Both the position numbers and the translations under genes were made by a program. From contig JACVTC010000084.1 in NCBI GenBank assembly GCA_016946835.1, positions 695,001 to 759,000 of the forward strand: a stretch of DNA of 64,000 bases, written 5' to 3'. This stretch comes from Neocallimastix lanati (nom. inval.) (taxonomy: Eukaryota; Neocallimastigomycota; Neocallimastigomycetes; Neocallimastigales; Neocallimastigaceae). Positions 30,446 through 42,431 of this stretch are shown here, one piece after another (the first letter of the stretch is position 1; the number at the start of each line of letters is the position of its first letter). The notes beneath the pieces were generated by a model. That model was not told the origin of the DNA, ran no database searches, and worked only from the letters and a program-made list of their open reading frames with translations.

Positions 30446-31580
30446 TTTTTTTTTTTAAAATCAAAGCAGGGTAATACCCGTCCCCCCCTGCTTGATTTTA
30501 AATATCTAAGTGTCAACCCCGAGTCTACCAGAATAAAAATAAGTTTAAAAGTTAAAAAAAAAATTTATTTGGTGTGATGTATTACTATATGCAGTAACAT
30601 GATCACCAGTTAAATCTAAAATAATAAAACAAAGAAGTAACATCTTTAAAAATGGATAGTGTGGTATCCACTAAACTCTCCTTTGAATCACAAGAAAGAT
30701 CATCAACAGTTGAATTACTTATATTATAGGTTCTGTGTTTCGTAAACTGTGCTATTAGTAAATGTGTATTGATGAGAATTAACAGGACTTCTAAATACGC
30801 TATTCCTTTGCCATATTTGGTACGACATCGGCATTCTTGGTAATGAAAGTGTTTTTTTTTTTTGCTAAACCTCTCAAAAAAGTTAACTCAAGAGAGAGCT
30901 ACTGATGATCGATATTGTATTAGCAAGATATTTCGCAAGCCCCACAATATACGGAACCGTACACCGTAGACCCCTGTGAACTTTTTTAGGAGTTGTTCAC
31001 TTAAGTGTCTCTATTCCCCAGTATCAAATTGTAGCGCATCTAAAGCTAAAATTCCACCAAGAAGGAATATATAAATATACCTGTTTATGAAATTTTTCAT
31101 ATTCTAAAATATTTAGAATAAGAAGGAAGTAAGAAGTAAGGAAAGATTCCTTACATTGTTTGTAAATAAAATGAAAAAGGTCATCGATGAAATCTAACGA
31201 TTTACATCGACATAAAGGTAAAAGGTAGGTAGAGCATTCAACTATCCAATGGATAAAAGATTGTTCACCTTTTCCACAGCAAGCAAGGACAGAATTTAGG
31301 AACAATCGTCAGAAACTCTACCACTTCTAATTGCACATAGCAGTATTATATTTGTAAGCAGCTCTTAATCTTAAGATTCAGTTAAGACCTAAACTTAAAT
31401 GAGGGTATTCAAGTGCTGAGCTTGAATAAATTTCTAGTATTTATAAATTTGAAGTGATCATAATTCATAACATAACTTTAATTCCTTGGAAATTTACCAA
31501 CATCAGACCAAATATGATTCAATGAACCTCTTTGAATTTACTGATATTATTTTTTCTTAATTTTTTTTGTAGAGCATCAC

Positions 31581-31611
<31 letters not shown>

Positions 31612-31645
31612 GAACAAGAATAAGGTGGCATGGAAGGAAACCAGT

Positions 31646-31682
<37 letters not shown>

Positions 31683-32400
31683 ACCAAGAATAATGTGAAA
31701 TGGAAGGAATATAGGTTATGAGATCTTTAATTATACATTTATAGAGTTTTACCATTGACAAAAAAAAAAAAACATTTTATTTGAAAAAGAAACACAAAAG
31801 CCAGCAATTGGAAAAAAAAATACTTGAAGATCATGAGATAAGGCATAAACACTAACCATTGAGTTCCTTTTGATATAATTCTTTCATTTTTTTTTTTTTT
31901 TTCTTCTTGTCAATGTTTTAAGATAATTTTCCTTGTTCAAGGAGTCAGTATCAATACATCACAACAATACAGTGTTAATTAAAGATTGTACATTCTTAGA
32001 ATTAATTTTTGTTTGAACCTAAGGGCGGAACAAAATAGAATGCCTTGATAATAATAATATGATGGAATAATAGATCTTTTAAAAGTTAATGGAACTTTAT
32101 TATTGGATGAAAGAAAAGAAAAAAAAAACTAGAGAAAGAAAATTAAGGATTTTTTAACTTTAGTATTCATATATGTGATAACTGGCTCAAGGGAAAGATC
32201 ACTACTGAAGGGGATACCTAAATAAAATATACATAAATTTTTTAGGGATAGAATACATACCAAGGGTGAAATGGAGGTTTCTTCATAACCTGGATATGAA
32301 ACAACATTTAAGGGTTTAATAACCATTGAAGCACCATTTATTGATACCAAAAGATATTTCAATTTTATTAGACAAACAACAAAAAAAAAAAAAAAAAAAA
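30446..32400 (-). mobile_element. Decayed non-LTR (LINE) retrotransposon, 3' part
   Basis: Several pieces line up on the minus strand in the order of a LINE ORF2 end. At 32362-32129 a frame contains YLGIPFSSDLSLEP, an RT thumb-like motif. At about 31380-31200 RSGRVSDDC is followed, after a frameshift, by CCGKGEQSFIHWIVEC, matching the C-terminal zinc-knuckle-like motif of many LINEs. Downstream frames continue to a stop at 30603. An A-run (30446-30456 on the plus strand as T) preceded by a strong hairpin gives a typical 3' end. Frames are interrupted by stops and poly-T insertions, so the copy is dead. The 5' boundary was not found. Assignment rests on motif recognition, not a search. Confidence 0.65.
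30457..30500 (-). other. Hairpin at the 3' end of the LINE remnant
   Basis: AAAATCAAAGCAGGG and CCCTGCTTGATTTTA pair with a single bulge around a C-rich loop that contains a smaller GGGTAATACCC dyad. It lies just before the A-tail of the LINE remnant, where some LINEs have an RT-recognised stem-loop. Confidence 0.7.
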
Positions 32401-32744
32401 AACATGACGAAGTAGAGCCTTCAGAAAATTACTAATATTAACATAATTTTCACCAATTGACCTATTCACTACAATTATTAGTAGTGATACTATTAGTTTC
32501 GACTATCACTAATATTAATATTCCTATCTTCACTATACATGCTAATACTATTATTAACAATATTATTTCTATTGTTATTATTATTAATAATATATAATTC
32601 GTTATTACAGTCAGAATCAGTACTTGATTCTATATTATTCATATTTGTGATAATAGTGTTTACATTACTATTTGATGCTAGACAATATTTATTAATTACA
32701 AAAAAAAAAAAAAAAAAAAAAAATTTCATAAAGAATTTCAATAT

Positions 32745-32965
32745 CCATAAAATATTACATTTCGAAATTCATCGAAAAAAGATAGCAATTAGAAAATCAA
32801 TGCACCCATCGAGAATGACTATTTTCTCTAGGGCAACAAGGACACCGTTCTGGACAGTCGTCTTCTTCGATATATCCTATCCTGATGACAGCCTTGGCCA
32901 CACGAACATCGGAGTTTATATCCACATTTGACACGAAAGTACCCATCAGGAAGCTAATACTCAAT
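32745..32965 (-). mobile_element. Second LINE fragment (zinc-knuckle region)
   Basis: A minus-strand frame reads VRVAKAVIRIGYIEEDDCPE and then RCPCCPRENSHSRWVH, a stop, then FSNC. This again resembles the CPxC...WxHW...C end of LINE ORF2, apparently with a W-to-stop change. It lies upstream of the other remnant's RT segment, so it is a separate copy or nested insertion. Confidence 0.45.
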
Positions 32966-33067
32966 TCAGGAATACTTTAAGATGAGCTTAAAAATCAGTC
33001 ATTAACAACAATAGGAATAATATTATAATTAAAATTAATTTTATTTATAAAATAACAAATATTAAAA

Positions 33068-33109
<42 letters not shown>

Positions 33110-33443
33110 AAATGCGTTAACTAAAGATTCAAATAAAATTTCAACACAAGAAAAAAGTATATATTCAATATTTAATAATTAAATAGTATAAATAGGTATA
33201 TATTTATATAAAAAAAATAAAAAAAAATAAAAAAAAATTTTTTAAAACATTTTAAAGAAATTTAATAAAATTGTTTGTTTCCAAAAACTAATATTTAATC
33301 CTTAAAGATAAATTAAATGAATAAATTTATTTATAATTTATATTAAAAAAAAAAAAAAAAACATTTTTTTTTTAATTAGTTTTTAAACTTTTTCTTTTTC
33401 TTCTTTTTACATATCATTTTCTTCTAAAAAAAAAATAATCCAT

Positions 33444-33490
<47 letters not shown>

Positions 33491-34094
33491 ATAAATTGAT
33501 ATAATTAAAAAAATTTTTATTTATTATTATTAAAATCTTTTTAGTTCATTTAATATTAAGTAAAACTATATTTTTTTTTTTCTTTTTTTCTTTTGATATA
33601 TATTTTATTTATAAATAAATATAAATTATTAATTTAATTATATTTATAATAGCAATTTAAATATTTTTTTTTTTTTTATTATTTTATTATTTTATTTTAT
33701 TTTGCTTGTTTGAATTAAATAATTTATAAATATATACTATTAATTTTTAATTATTTAAATATATTATATATTAATTATCAATTAAATTATGGATATATAT
33801 ATATATAATAACGAATAAATATTATATAGTTAAAAAATATAAACTAAATATCTAATATTATTACCATTAATATTATTAGATTTTAAAATATATGTTGTTA
33901 TTTTTTTGTTTGTTTGTTTGTTTGTTTGATTTATTTTTTTTTATACACATATATATGCTTTTTATTATAATATTATATTTTATTTGGAATAATCATAATA
34001 ATATAAATTATTATTATTATTAATATTACTATTATTATTATTAATATTATTATTAATATTATTATTACTTTTTAATTTTTTTTTATTTTGTTAA

Positions 34095-34125
<31 letters not shown>

Positions 34126-34135
34126 TTGTATTTTT
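32966..34135. other. AT-rich intergenic DNA downstream of gene 4
   Basis: No gene seen. Contains a T run of about 46 nt (near 33444-33489), TA repeats (33078-33102) and a (TTTG)n patch near 33906. Confidence 0.8.
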
Positions 34136-36725
34136 TTACCAATGACCACCTGGTGGTGGTGGTGGTGGCCAAATAAATGGTGGTGGTGCTGGGGCTGAGG
34201 GTTGACATCTATTCCAGAAGGCATTACAGTAATATCCTTGCTCACAACAATTTGGGAAGTTAGGGAAGAAACCGTTACCATTACAGCTACCATTGGCTTT
34301 AGCACAATTTTGTGGAGGTGGAGTATAAGCAGCTGTAGTTGTAGTGGTAGTGGTGGTAGTAGTGGTTCTTTTCTTAGTGGTAGTGGTAGTGGTGGTAGTG
34401 GTAGTGGTGGCAGTAGGATATGAATCTGGAACACATTGATGGTAATTTTCATTTCTTTTTAAACAATAATATCCCTGTGGACAACATGATGGAGAATCTA
34501 AGAAACTAATTCCACCACATGGTTCATAAGGACCAGAGCACGTCGTTGGTTTTAAAGTAGAAGTAGTGGTAGTAGTAGTGGTAGTAGTAGTAGTAGTTGT
34601 CCTCTTTTTACTAGAAGTAGTAGTAGTGGTGGTGGTTGTAGTTCTCTTTTTACTAGTAGTAGTAGTGGTAGTGGTGGTTTTTGGCTTAACTGTGGTAGTG
34701 GTGGTAGTAGTGGTGGTGGTAGTTTTTGGTTTTTCAGATGTAGTAGTGGTAGTAGTGGTAGTAGTAGTAGTAGTAATGAAATTTTCAATAAGATCATTTG
34801 GAATACATTGATTGTAGGTTTCACGTTCAATACAAGTATTTCCTGGTTCACAACAATTTGGTACATTAGGGAATAATATACCACCACACATTTCAAATGA
34901 TTTTCCACATTGAATAGTAGTTGGCTCAGCTGCATGTTGAGCTTCTGTACTAGATGTTGTTGTTGTGGTTTTAACTGGTGAAACGGTAGTAGTAGTAGTA
35001 GTAGTAGTAGATGTAGTCGTTTTAACTGGTGAAATAGTAGTAGAGGTGGTAGTTGTAGTAGTTTTATTAGTAGTAGTGGTTGTTGTTGTTGTTGTTTTTG
35101 TTGTATTTTCTGCTGGTTTTTCACAAGTATATGGAATGGAACACCATTCTCCATCTTCAATACCCCAATCTTCAGTATCCGTGTAATAAACATTACATTC
35201 TTTACAACATGGATATTCTCCTCCACTTGGACAGAGTTGAAGATCCGTAATACCACACCATTCTCCATTTTCAATACCATACCAGTTATTGGCTGTCTTG
35301 GAGAAGTAGCTTGGTTCTGTAGTTCTTAATGTACAACATTTATAGTCATACTTAAGAGACCAACATTTATCATCGAAATTATTTTCAAAGAGACACCAAT
35401 CTTCATTTTCAACACCCCAGTCACCAACCGAATCTGTAGTTACAACGGTAGTAGTGAAAAGACAACAATTATATCCGGTGTTACGACAACCACCGTTCTT
35501 TTCTTCATAAATTTGTGTTTTAACTTCATAATCTGGTTCTCCTAAATATTCCTTGGCATAGGAACAATCTAATTTATAATTTTCACAAATAAATTTAAAT
35601 CTTTCAATCATCCAACGTTTTAAACCAACAATACGATCCTCACGATAGGAAGTATCACTACTATATTTTCTGAGTTTAATATCGGTAAATTCGGAATTAT
35701 TTAAGAAATCTTCATAGGTAAAGTAATCTTCTATTTTGATGTTCACTCTTTTAACTCTACCTGGAAGATTACCTTCCGCATCGGGTGTACGATCTTTCTT
35801 AACATAAGGATCAATGAATTGCTTTAATTGATCAATACGAGGAATTAATTTCTTTGGATTGAAGGCCTTTCTCATAAATTCATCGATATAGCCAATAAGT
35901 TCCTTATTATCATCCTTTAGGTTAAGAATAGTGAAAAGTGGATTGGAACTATCAAAGATTTCCTTACTGAAGGTTCTACGAGGATTAGAATCCATATAAG
36001 CACCAAATTCACTATCGAAATCATAAAGTAGAGGAATCCATTTATCATTACCAGAAGTGGTATCATGGAACATATAGAGGCATTGATTATGAGCATTGGT
36101 TGTATGATCCCAGGAACCAAATAAATATTTTATGACCTGCCATTTCATGAAAATTTCGACGTCAAAGAATTTTTCCAAATCTTCTCTTGTTTTAGCCTTT
36201 GCTAAACGATCTTGGAATTTTTTGAATTCGGTATCCGAATCTACGAGTTTTTCATCATCATTAATACAATTGAAAAATTCATTACTACCGTAGCTACTAT
36301 CACAAGTATAGAGATGTTTAGTGGATTTTTCACCAAAATAGTACTCAATCCAGTGAGCTTTGAAAGCATCTCTCATTGCAAATAATCCCATATATCTATC
36401 ATTAAAGTAGACATCAGCAAAATTAGAGGAGAGAGAAGGTAATTCCACCAAATTACAAATATCATAAGCTAATTTTTCTCTAAGGAAAGAAGGATCTACA
36501 GATTCTGAACGTAAACGAAGTTGTTTTCTTTCGAATAATTCTCCCTTCTTAACTTTAATGTTATAACCCAATTTTTCGAAACTTTTAGTATATTTACCAC
36601 CAACTGAAAATTTAATACTTGGAATTTCTGTAACATCACTATATATTAAATTAATTATAATTAATATGTAAAATATTTTAAAAAAAAAATTAATATCTTT
36701 ATACTATATATATGATTCTTTTATA

Positions 36726-36815
<90 letters not shown>

Positions 36816-37517
36816 TATTTAATATATATTTAAATTATATATATATATTAATTACCCTTTAATATCTAAACTTAATCCTGATTCTTCAGTTTCATAATCT
36901 GGAATTTTATATAAACCATAACTTGTAGATAATAATTCTACAACCGTATGATTAGCGTATTTTGAAACAATCGTTTCAAAATCTGAATAGGTTTTATTGG
37001 ACATTTTCATGATCTCTAAATCCTTACTATCTTTTATAAGCGATTGATTAATTAAATTTTTATTGATAGCCTTTTCCATAATATTATCATAGTTCATCCA
37101 GGAAGCATGATAACATTCCTCATTTTTATTGAGATACCTGATATTCATATCTCTTTCACATTGATATTTTAAAAAGAAATTTTTGTAAGCTTCCTCACTT
37201 AAATTGATCGTAAGTTTAGGAACAATAAAATCCGTTTTTTCAAAAAGTTTAGCTCTTCTAACCTCACCGAAAAAATTGTCAACTGCCAGAACATTACTGA
37301 CAACTATAGAAATATACAAGGAACGTATAAATGAAAACCATTTTTTTTTTTTATTTTTTTATTTTTAATTTTTTTTTTAATTAATAATATTTAAAAATTA
37401 ATATAAAATTATATATATCTGTAGTTGATATAAAAATTTTTATATTAAAATATATTCATATATATATATTAAAAAATACATACCTAATGACCAAAGGGTC
37501 AACTTTTTCATTTGCAT
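34136..37517 (-). CDS. CotH-kinase-like protein with three dockerins and three CBM1-like modules (gene 4)
   Basis: Exons 37484-37517, 36856-37303 and 34136-36638 encode 994 residues; the introns are 180 and 217 bp. The signal peptide is MQMKKLTLWSLVVSNVLA; a second ATG two codons in could also serve as start. The CotH region has SWDHTTNAHN (near 336) and YDFDSEFGAY (near 366). Dockerins run 545-666. Thr-rich linkers, some with KKRTTTTT repeats, separate CBM1-like modules that begin at about 738, 861 and 939. The last module is the CNGNGF variant ending NRCQP, and the protein closes with a Pro-rich tail ending GGHW. Over CotH and dockerins it is nearly the same as gene 5, which makes these two a recent pair. 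Intron 2 holds an (ATT)n tract of about 30 units. Expected to be a secreted, cellulosome-docked, polysaccharide-binding protein. Confidence 0.92.
36725..36820. repeat. (ATT)n tract in intron 2 of gene 4
   Basis: Roughly 30 ATT units inside the intron 36639-36855. The matching intron of gene 5 lacks it and instead has repeats of an ATATATGATTCTTTTATAT type. Confidence 0.9.
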
Positions 37518-40362
37518 TTTTTAAATAATTATTATTATTTTTTTTTTATATAAAATTAGTTTATTATTATATATTATATTTCTTATTTTTTTTTTCTTTA
37601 ATTTCTCTCTCTTTTTTTTTTTTTTTTTTTTTGTATTAATTTTTTATATTTATTATTTTTTTTAATTAAATATATATATATATTTTTTTTTTATTTTTTG
37701 TATTAATAATTTTTTTTTTTTTAAAGCTTTATAGTCAACTATAAAGATAACAATATTTCATATAGTTAACGACTAAAAAAAAAAAAAAAATTTTTTATTA
37801 TTGAAAAATAGTGTTCTTCAATAACAATTTTTTTTTTTTATTTTTAGTATTTAATAATATTAAATATTAAATTTTATAATTATATAAATATGTAATTAAT
37901 AATATTATTATTAATCAAAATAATAATAATATTTCTAAATTGAAATTTATATATAATTATAAATTATTTTATTAATAAAATATTATATATATAATAAAAA
38001 TGCAAATTATTATTAATAAATATTTATTTTAAAAAAAAAAAATGAAAAAAAAAAAAAATGAAATTTTCATATTTATATAAAGATACATTATATTATACAA
38101 TTTTAATTAATTTTATTATTAATTTTTTTCTTTTTTATAATTATTTTTTTCTTTTTTATTATCATTTTTTAATTTATAATATTTAATTATTCAGTTAAAT
38201 TAAATTCAATTATTAAAAATTCCTAATTTATCAAACCTTTTTCACTTAATGATTTTGTCAATATTTATACATTTTTAATATATCTTTAGTATTATTATAA
38301 TAATAATATTAAATCAATTTTTTTTTTTTAAAAAAAAAAAAAAAAAATTTAATAATATGATATATTATCCATTGTCAATAATGATATGATTTGAATATTA
38401 ATTAAATATTATATATAATATACACTACATCAATTATTCTTCTATTATATACAATTCAATCCAAATTATCAATAATTTTTTATTGATTAAAAAAAAAAAA
38501 GATTTTTACAAAAAAATAAAAAAATGATAAAAAAAAATGAAAAAAAAGGGAATTTAATATAAATAACACTTTAAATTAATTAAATGTAAAATGGGTTACT
38601 TTTATTAACAAAAATAATAATTATTATAATAATAATAATGTATCTTTCTTTTTTTAATTTTTTTTTTATTTTTCTATTATTTAATTATTCAATTATTTAT
38701 TATCTATTATTTATTGAATTATTTAGTATTTATTTTATATTATTTATTATTTATTAAACAATTATTTATTATTCAATTATTTATTATTCAATTATTTATT
38801 ATTCAATTATTTATTATTTATTATTTATTTATTATTTTATTATTGTTCAATTATTTATTAGTTATTATTATTAGTATTATTTGAAAATGTCACTTTTAAA
38901 TTTATTATTATTTAAGCTTTTTGGAATTAACAAAAATATTCCATTAATTTTATATATTTTTTTTAAAAAAAAAAAACTTTAAATTATAATTATTATTATT
39001 ACATATATATTAATATTTTAAAATTAATATTTTTAATAATTTTTATAAAAATTTTTTTTTTAAAAAAAAAATTATATATTTATATATATAACCAATTTCA
39101 AATTTTTATAATATTCTCTTATCATTGTTAAAATTTGTTAAAATTTTTATGGAATATAGAATATATACATATTTAAACTATTTATTTTTAAGCCTCAAAA
39201 ACTAGATATCATAATCATTATTTATTATTATTTATGATCGTTATTATTATAAGATATTAAATAATCAGAAAATAATTTGTCATTTAGAATAAATCAATCA
39301 ATCAATAATAGCTCTCATAGGTAGTGCCTACTAATATTTAAGTAAAGAATAATATTTCATAGTTTAATATATAAAAAAAAAAAAAAAATAAAGATATAAA
39401 AATAAATAATATAATCATGTAGATGTAAAGGTATAAATTTAACTTTTATCCTAAAAAGGGGATATTAATAGATTTAATAAATCATTTAATTATTTTTTTT
39501 ATCTTTTTTTTATTTATTTTTATTATTATTTATTTTATTTTTTTTTTTTATTTTATTATTATTTATTTTTATTATTATTTATTTTATTTAATATATAAAG
39601 ATAATATTAATAGATTTAATAAATCATTTAATAATTTTTTTTTAAAAAAAAATATTCATTTTAAGTTAAAAAAATAATAATAATTAATAAATTGTGAAAA
39701 AAATACATAATAAGAAGAAAATAAAAAAAAAAGTTCAAAATATAATTTCTTATATTAATAATAATAATAATAATAATAATCTTTAATAGTATTATTAGTA
39801 ACAATATACAAGATATAAATTTTTTATTACCATTAATAATTTTAATAATTGATTCATTTTAGTGATTATTATTATATTTATGTTGAAGTTTATATTTTTA
39901 TTTATGTAGATATAAATTGTTCTTTTTATAAAATTATTATTTTTTATTTGCATTGTTTATCTTTTGAAATAATATTTTTAATATTATAATAATTCTATTC
40001 ATAGAAAAAAAATTCATTTTTATTGATATTTTAATAAACTGTCAATTATTATTATTATTATTTATTATTTATTATTTATTATTTATTATTTATTAATTAT
40101 TATTTATTAATTATTTATTAATTTTTATTATTAATTATTTATTATTTATTATTTAATTATTATTATTGCTTAATAAAATTCTACAAATTTAATTTAAAAA
40201 AAAAATATATATATATATATTTTTTTTAAAAAAACTTTAAACAAAAAAGAATAGAAAATAGGAGAAAAAAATAAATGAACAAAATTTAAAAAAATAATAA
40301 ATTTTTATTTAAAAAAAAAAAATTCAACTCCTGATAAATGGAACAAAAAATTTTCTATAATC

Positions 40363-40396
<34 letters not shown>

Positions 40397-42431
40397 TATT
40401 ATTTATTATTATTATAATTATTATTATTTATTATTTATTATTCAATTATTTATTATTTATTATTTATTATTTATTATTATTTTATTATTTATTATTTATT
40501 ATTCAATTATTTATTATTTATTATTTATTATTTATTATTCAATTATTTATTATTTATTATTTATTATTTATTATTATTTTATTATTTATTATTTATTATT
40601 CAATTATTTATTATTTATTATTTATTATTTATTATTATTATCAAAAGCATTAATAATAAAGTCTAGAATATTAATAAAATATGTTAATTTTTAATTTTAT
40701 AAATTGCAACAAATAAGATGCGAATAAAAAATAAAATAAAATTAAATAAAATAAAATGGAAATTGAGATTAATCTCTATATCTTTGAACAATCATAATTA
40801 TAATTAAAATTACTAATTTGTAAAAAGAATTTATTATTAAAAGATTTGTTTTTAAATAGATGTATATATTATTTATTTTATTAAAGACCTGCATCAAATA
40901 TAGTTAATGATTAATAAATGATTAATATAATTGGTATTTATTAATTAATTATAAACTAAAATTAATAAATTAATAAATGAATACAAGGCTAAAAGTATAT
41001 TGGAATAAAATAGTTTTAATTATTTTAATAATTTTTACTATTTATAATAAAATAAAAATCACTCTTAACTTTTATTACACAAAAAGGAAAAAAAAAAAAA
41101 AAAAAAGGTAAATTAAATAATTTATGTAAAATTTGTAGTTAAAAATATTTAATAAAAGAAAAAGAAAGAAGAAACATATTTCCTTTTTAGTATATAGGTA
41201 TCTATCTTTTATGGATGTTTTTTATATATTCATTTAAAATTGAAAGATAATTAATGAAATATCATTTTTTTTTTTATCATAAATGTATATTAATTTTTAT
41301 ATCATAAATAATTTATAAATATTATTTAATTATTTTTATTTTTTTTTTTTTTATTTTTTTTATTTTTTTACTGCATAAGTCATAATAATACATAATAATA
41401 TTATTTAAATAATATTCTTCCTTTTTAACAATCCATGTTATTATTAAATTATTAAATTTAATATAAACTTTCTTTTTTTTCTTTTACATATAAATATAAA
41501 TATATCTTTTTTTAGTAATAGAGATATATTAATCAACTTAATCTAAGAAGATAATAATATAATTTATAAAAATATAAATCAGTGTTATTAATTAAAATAT
41601 ATTTTAATATCCTAATTTTCAACCTTTAAAATATTAAAAACTTCTTTTTTTTTTTTTTATCTGATATTAATATATTATTTTTAATAATTAAAGTATTCAT
41701 TAGATCCAAATTTATCATTATATATTCATTTATTAAGATTGTTTAACTTAATTTTTTTTTTTTACATATGTAAAAATCTATATCAACATTCGTTTTAATA
41801 TAAATATAATTCTAAATTTTTACAATAGATATAAATACTAAAATCATTTTAAAATGAATAAAATATAATATTTTTTTAAAAGACTATTTTTTTTATTTTT
41901 TATTTAATATTTTTATTTTGTTATTATTATAATTTTTTTATTTATTTTTTTTGAAAATTTATTTTTTAATTTTTTTAAATAAATTTTTGGTATATATATA
42001 TTATTTATAAATTAATTATAATATATTAAAAATTTTTTATAACAATTCAAATAGTTTTTTTTTTTTTTGTTTTTTTGTTTTCTGTTTTTGTTTTTTGTTT
42101 AAAATATATATTATTAATATTTAATTATGTTATTTAATAGTTATCTTTATTTTTTTTTTCAATTTAGATATATATAATGAATATATATATATAAAATGAA
42201 TTTAATAATATAAATTAAATAACTAATTATTATTATTTTTGTTATTTATAAGTTATTAATTTTTTTTTTTTTTAAAAAAAAAATATATATTATTCTTCTT
42301 TTTTTTTTTTTTTATACTGTTTTCATTCTTTTTTTTTTTTTTTACAATATTTATTTTTTTTTTAAACTATTTATAAAATAAATTTCTTTTTTTTTTTTTT
42401 TTTTACTGTTTATTTATTTATGTATTTATTT
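37518..42431. other. AT-rich intergenic DNA between genes 4 and 5
   Basis: No gene seen. It holds heptanucleotide ATTATTT tracts (38680-38830, 40040-40160, 40370-40640), several poly-A/T runs, and a block at 38590-38950 that recurs upstream of gene 5. Confidence 0.8.
38590..38950. promoter_or_regulatory. Upstream block shared with gene 5 (and partly gene 3)
   Basis: Opens with AATGGGTTACTTTTATT and closes with TTTAAGCTTTTTGG then AACAAAAATATTCCATTAA, about 1.1-1.4 kb upstream of the gene 4 start. Equivalent segments occur at 46535-46812 upstream of gene 5 and, more loosely, at 22995-23220 upstream of gene 3. It may be regulatory, or just the edge of the duplicated unit. Confidence 0.35.

Noticed and set aside
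31519-31761. Lys-rich frame with two poly-Lys blocks
   Set aside because: Created by poly-T insertions in the decayed LINE.
32493-32741. Asn/Ser-rich 82-codon minus-strand frame
   Set aside because: Low-complexity composition in retroelement debris, starting within poly-A; no recognised motif.
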